Shown here one piece after another: positions 61,700-64,000 of a stretch of 64,000 nt of DNA (position 1 is the stretch's first letter; every line of letters begins with the position of its first letter). The notes under the pieces were generated by a model that saw only the letters and a program-made list of their open reading frames with translations, had not been told where the DNA came from and made no database searches. The stretch is taken from positions 1 through 64,000 of the forward strand of contig CAJQUW010009193.1 of NCBI GenBank assembly GCA_907163375.1, read 5' to 3'. A program made the position numbers and the translations under genes. The DNA is from Prostheceraeus crozeri. Its lineage: Eukaryota > Platyhelminthes > Polycladida > Euryleptidae.

Positions 61700-64000
61700 A
61701 AATAAAAGGTATGGACAAGCTTCTAAAACAGAAGCCGAGCAGTGCCGAGATGTTGACCTTCCAGGCACGTAGCTTGTAGAGAACGTGACATTGCTTCGAT
61801 TCTGTCTATATTTCCCGATGTCTTCAGGCATCTTGAAAAAATGATCGAAAACAAGTTCTTCCTTTACAATATAAGTCATTTCAAAATACTCAATCAAAAA
61901 GGAAACCAACCTTTCGTTCGGCACTGACCTTGTAATTTAGTCATTGCAATTTTTTTCAACCATTTTTTTGCATTTCCACAAACGTCTAATTTCGGTTTTT
62001 ATCTACTTCTATGCTTCAGATTCTGACCAAATTCTTTGATTATAACCATGCTCACCTTTCGTTTCCACGTCTTTCACATCCTCGTTCTAGAATGAAAGAA
62101 TTGAGAAATCATTCGTGACAGTTGGCGCCCCGGATAATTTGCAAGTCGTTGGGATTATTTGACTCAGAGCTTGCTGAGGATCGAATTTCGTACTGAATTA
62201 CTTCTGTATTTCGTGTAAGGACGTGAAGCGTGAAGGAACATTTATCATATAGAAAAAAATGATTTATCCATCATTGACCGAGTTATTCAGCTTCTTTTGT
62301 GAATTTTAATGATTAAAATGTTAGGCATATAATCCTCCTTACATAAGAAGGTATTACATTCAGCTTCAATGAAATCCAATTATATCTTGCTTTCCTAGTG
62401 TTAATCAAGCGAAAAATGATAAAAGAAAGATTTCAAAGCAGATAAAGCAAAGAACGGTTGAGATGATTTTCATGGAAAGTAATTTCCGTCTACTGTTGAA
62501 GGAGATGGGACATATTCGACATCATCTAACTCCCATTTCTGCTTTAGAACCAATTTCATGTTGGTAATGAATAAAGGTAAAGGGAAGGTTGGACCTTGGG
62601 TGAGTGATACAAAACTTGGGTCTGCTGCACTATTAATGATGCACATAGGACCTACACAAGTTATAAAATTGATATTTTGATTTGAATCTTAGGAGAACTG
62701 CATGATAAAGAGCATAAAGTTCTGATTTTTTAATCAAATTTCCACTCGATTCACAGAATGTTTCAAAAATGAAATACTTGTGATGATTTGATATTACATT
62801 TTGGGTTTGACAATGCCGCGCATTGAAAGTTAGTACATATTGCATTTGCTGCAAGTTTGCGTGTATTTTGATGCATTTGTGCATGATGAATTTTTATATA
62901 TTTTATATCTTCGCAGTTATCCTCACTGATGATATAAAAATGAATAACCATCTACCCATCTTCCTGAAGGTGGAATATGTCCCTGCCTCTTGACCTCTAC
63001 TGGCTGGACTCTGTCCTTCTTTCAAATGCGTGGGGTACATTTCAGTCAATAGTGACTGAACTTTTTTTTGATAGATGCTAATTTTTCTCTACTATAAATT
63101 TAACTTTTGAGGCTGTGCATCTTAAATGCACAGGACCGCGCTTGGTCGGGTTTGAGCGTCCAGGATTTAGCGGTCGAAACGCGATCGTCCTGACCAAGTT
63201 CCTGTTGATGACCTCATTAAAAATAGTCAAATAATTTGTATGCATGCCTTGTAGATTTTTTCACGTTTTAGCTTAAGGAACTAATATTAATTCTCTTACA
63301 CACCTGGTAGATTTTAGATAGCGCAATCCCGCTGTGTTAGCTAGATCTGGTATTTTGATTGGAAACAGACCTGTCCTCTTATCATCTGAATGGGCAGACT
63401 GTTAAATAGAATATTTTCAATATTCTCGTATATGTAATAAACATAACTTTGAACAGAACGACTTACTCACCAATTCATTCCACATGAGGAGAGGAGAACC
63501 GTTGCTTGTCCTTCTAGTAAGTATTTTCAAAGTTTTAAACATTTAGGATTTAAAAGTTTTCCTTTAAATCATATTTTGTACTTACTAAAAATTGACTATT
63601 CATAAGCTTATTTTTTTAATTTTTGTTGCCTTGACGCACTTTGCTACGTTGAATTACTAGTTTGCTCAATGATGAGATGCTGAAAATGAACTCTGTTTTT
63701 GTGCATCGTAGACGAAAAAATACCGGCGACCTTTTGATCATGTGGAACAAAAGTAACGATTTCCGTCTTCTACAAAGTATTGCACAATGCACGACAATAT
63801 TGCTGGCATGTGCAACGTCGTCTGTTTGTGTTTCAAAGACTGTTCACCTCGGCAGGTGCGATATTGACAAAGTTAAGGCGGCGAATGCATCCCCAAGTGT
63901 TGGAATTAATGATACACAAGCGCACTTTGAAAAAGAATGAATCTCATATGCAACTGTATGGTGTAAACCACGCATGTGAGGAGGACATAGACGCGGGAGC
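61700..64000. other. Mostly unassigned; possible LTR end and primer-binding site
   Basis: At 62116-62141 the plus strand reads TCGTGACA followed by GTTGGCGCCCCGG: a possible LTR end (CA) followed by a TGGCGCC-type tRNA primer-binding site, as in Ty3/gypsy or BEL elements. No gag or pol frame follows, and the second LTR was not found. A 92-residue plus frame at 63662-63940 has no recognised domain. Confidence 0.3.

Overview
This is a eukaryotic nuclear window, almost certainly from an invertebrate animal, and probably an aquatic one (the lineage is inference). The DNA is AT-rich and gene-poor, and I could not confirm a single host gene. Nearly everything recognisable is transposon- or virus-derived: a Polinton/adintovirus-like block, piggyBac, hAT, Tc1/mariner, Foldback, LINE and Penelope-type relics, and a hammerhead-ribozyme repeat. 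Chromodomain-bearing Polinton integrases, Penelope GIY-YIG domains and hammerhead repeats with a very short stem III are typical of animal genomes.

Layout. 1-5700: one end of a Polinton (Maverick)-like endogenous dsDNA virus, all genes on the minus strand, read from a TATA box near 5675 and a gene whose start codon is split off by a 68-bp intron. Order from the promoter: broken unknown gene, RING protein, DEDD-exonuclease-like protein, unknown protein, membrane RING protein, basic core protein, packaging ATPase, unknown protein, broken chromodomain integrase, then a broken small virion-type protein running off the window. The ATPase, core and several small ORFs are intact, while the first gene, the integrase and the last gene carry frameshifts or stops. 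5700-7370: a roughly 315-bp tandem satellite with G-runs that ends in a G-quadruplex-prone tract. 7400-7991: a THAP-like half domain, a 98-bp palindrome and a second open segment.

8-24 kb: scattered non-autonomous hAT elements with clean 8-bp target duplications (11458-12089, 13003-13642, 15887-16598), small foldback MITEs and two LINE tails. 24.5-34.5 kb: a three-level nest. A piggyBac relic (24571-34543, TTAA side) is split by a Foldback/Mutator-like element (25403-33673, 10-bp target duplication) whose tandem-repeat arm is split by a 3.8-kb non-LTR retrotransposon (about 25921-29684). Both halves of the piggyBac transposase can be read on either side, so the order of events is fixed. 35.2-36.4 kb: a second, different piggyBac transposase relic.

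37-49 kb: more hAT and TA-flanked MITEs (one hAT copy is 1.6 kb), and a LINE reverse-transcriptase relic at 46.7-48.2 kb. 49.6-51.0 kb: TA microsatellites, an 85-bp inverted repeat and a 303-bp tandem repeat that joins a tRNA-like Pol III promoter to a type I hammerhead ribozyme (one intact core, one decayed). This retrozyme-like unit is the most interesting single object here. 54.4-61.7 kb: two copies of a 720-bp MITE, a palindromic Tc1 element made from two transposase tails, a Penelope GIY-YIG relic, and a Tc1-like element carrying two nested MITEs. 62-64 kb: mostly unassigned, with a possible LTR/primer-binding junction.

Functionally, the Polinton block is a set of virion-assembly genes plus integrase under one terminal promoter. 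The other elements are non-autonomous or dead. The Penelope relic and the hammerhead repeat may be related, since Penelope-type reverse transcriptases are the usual suspects for moving such repeats.
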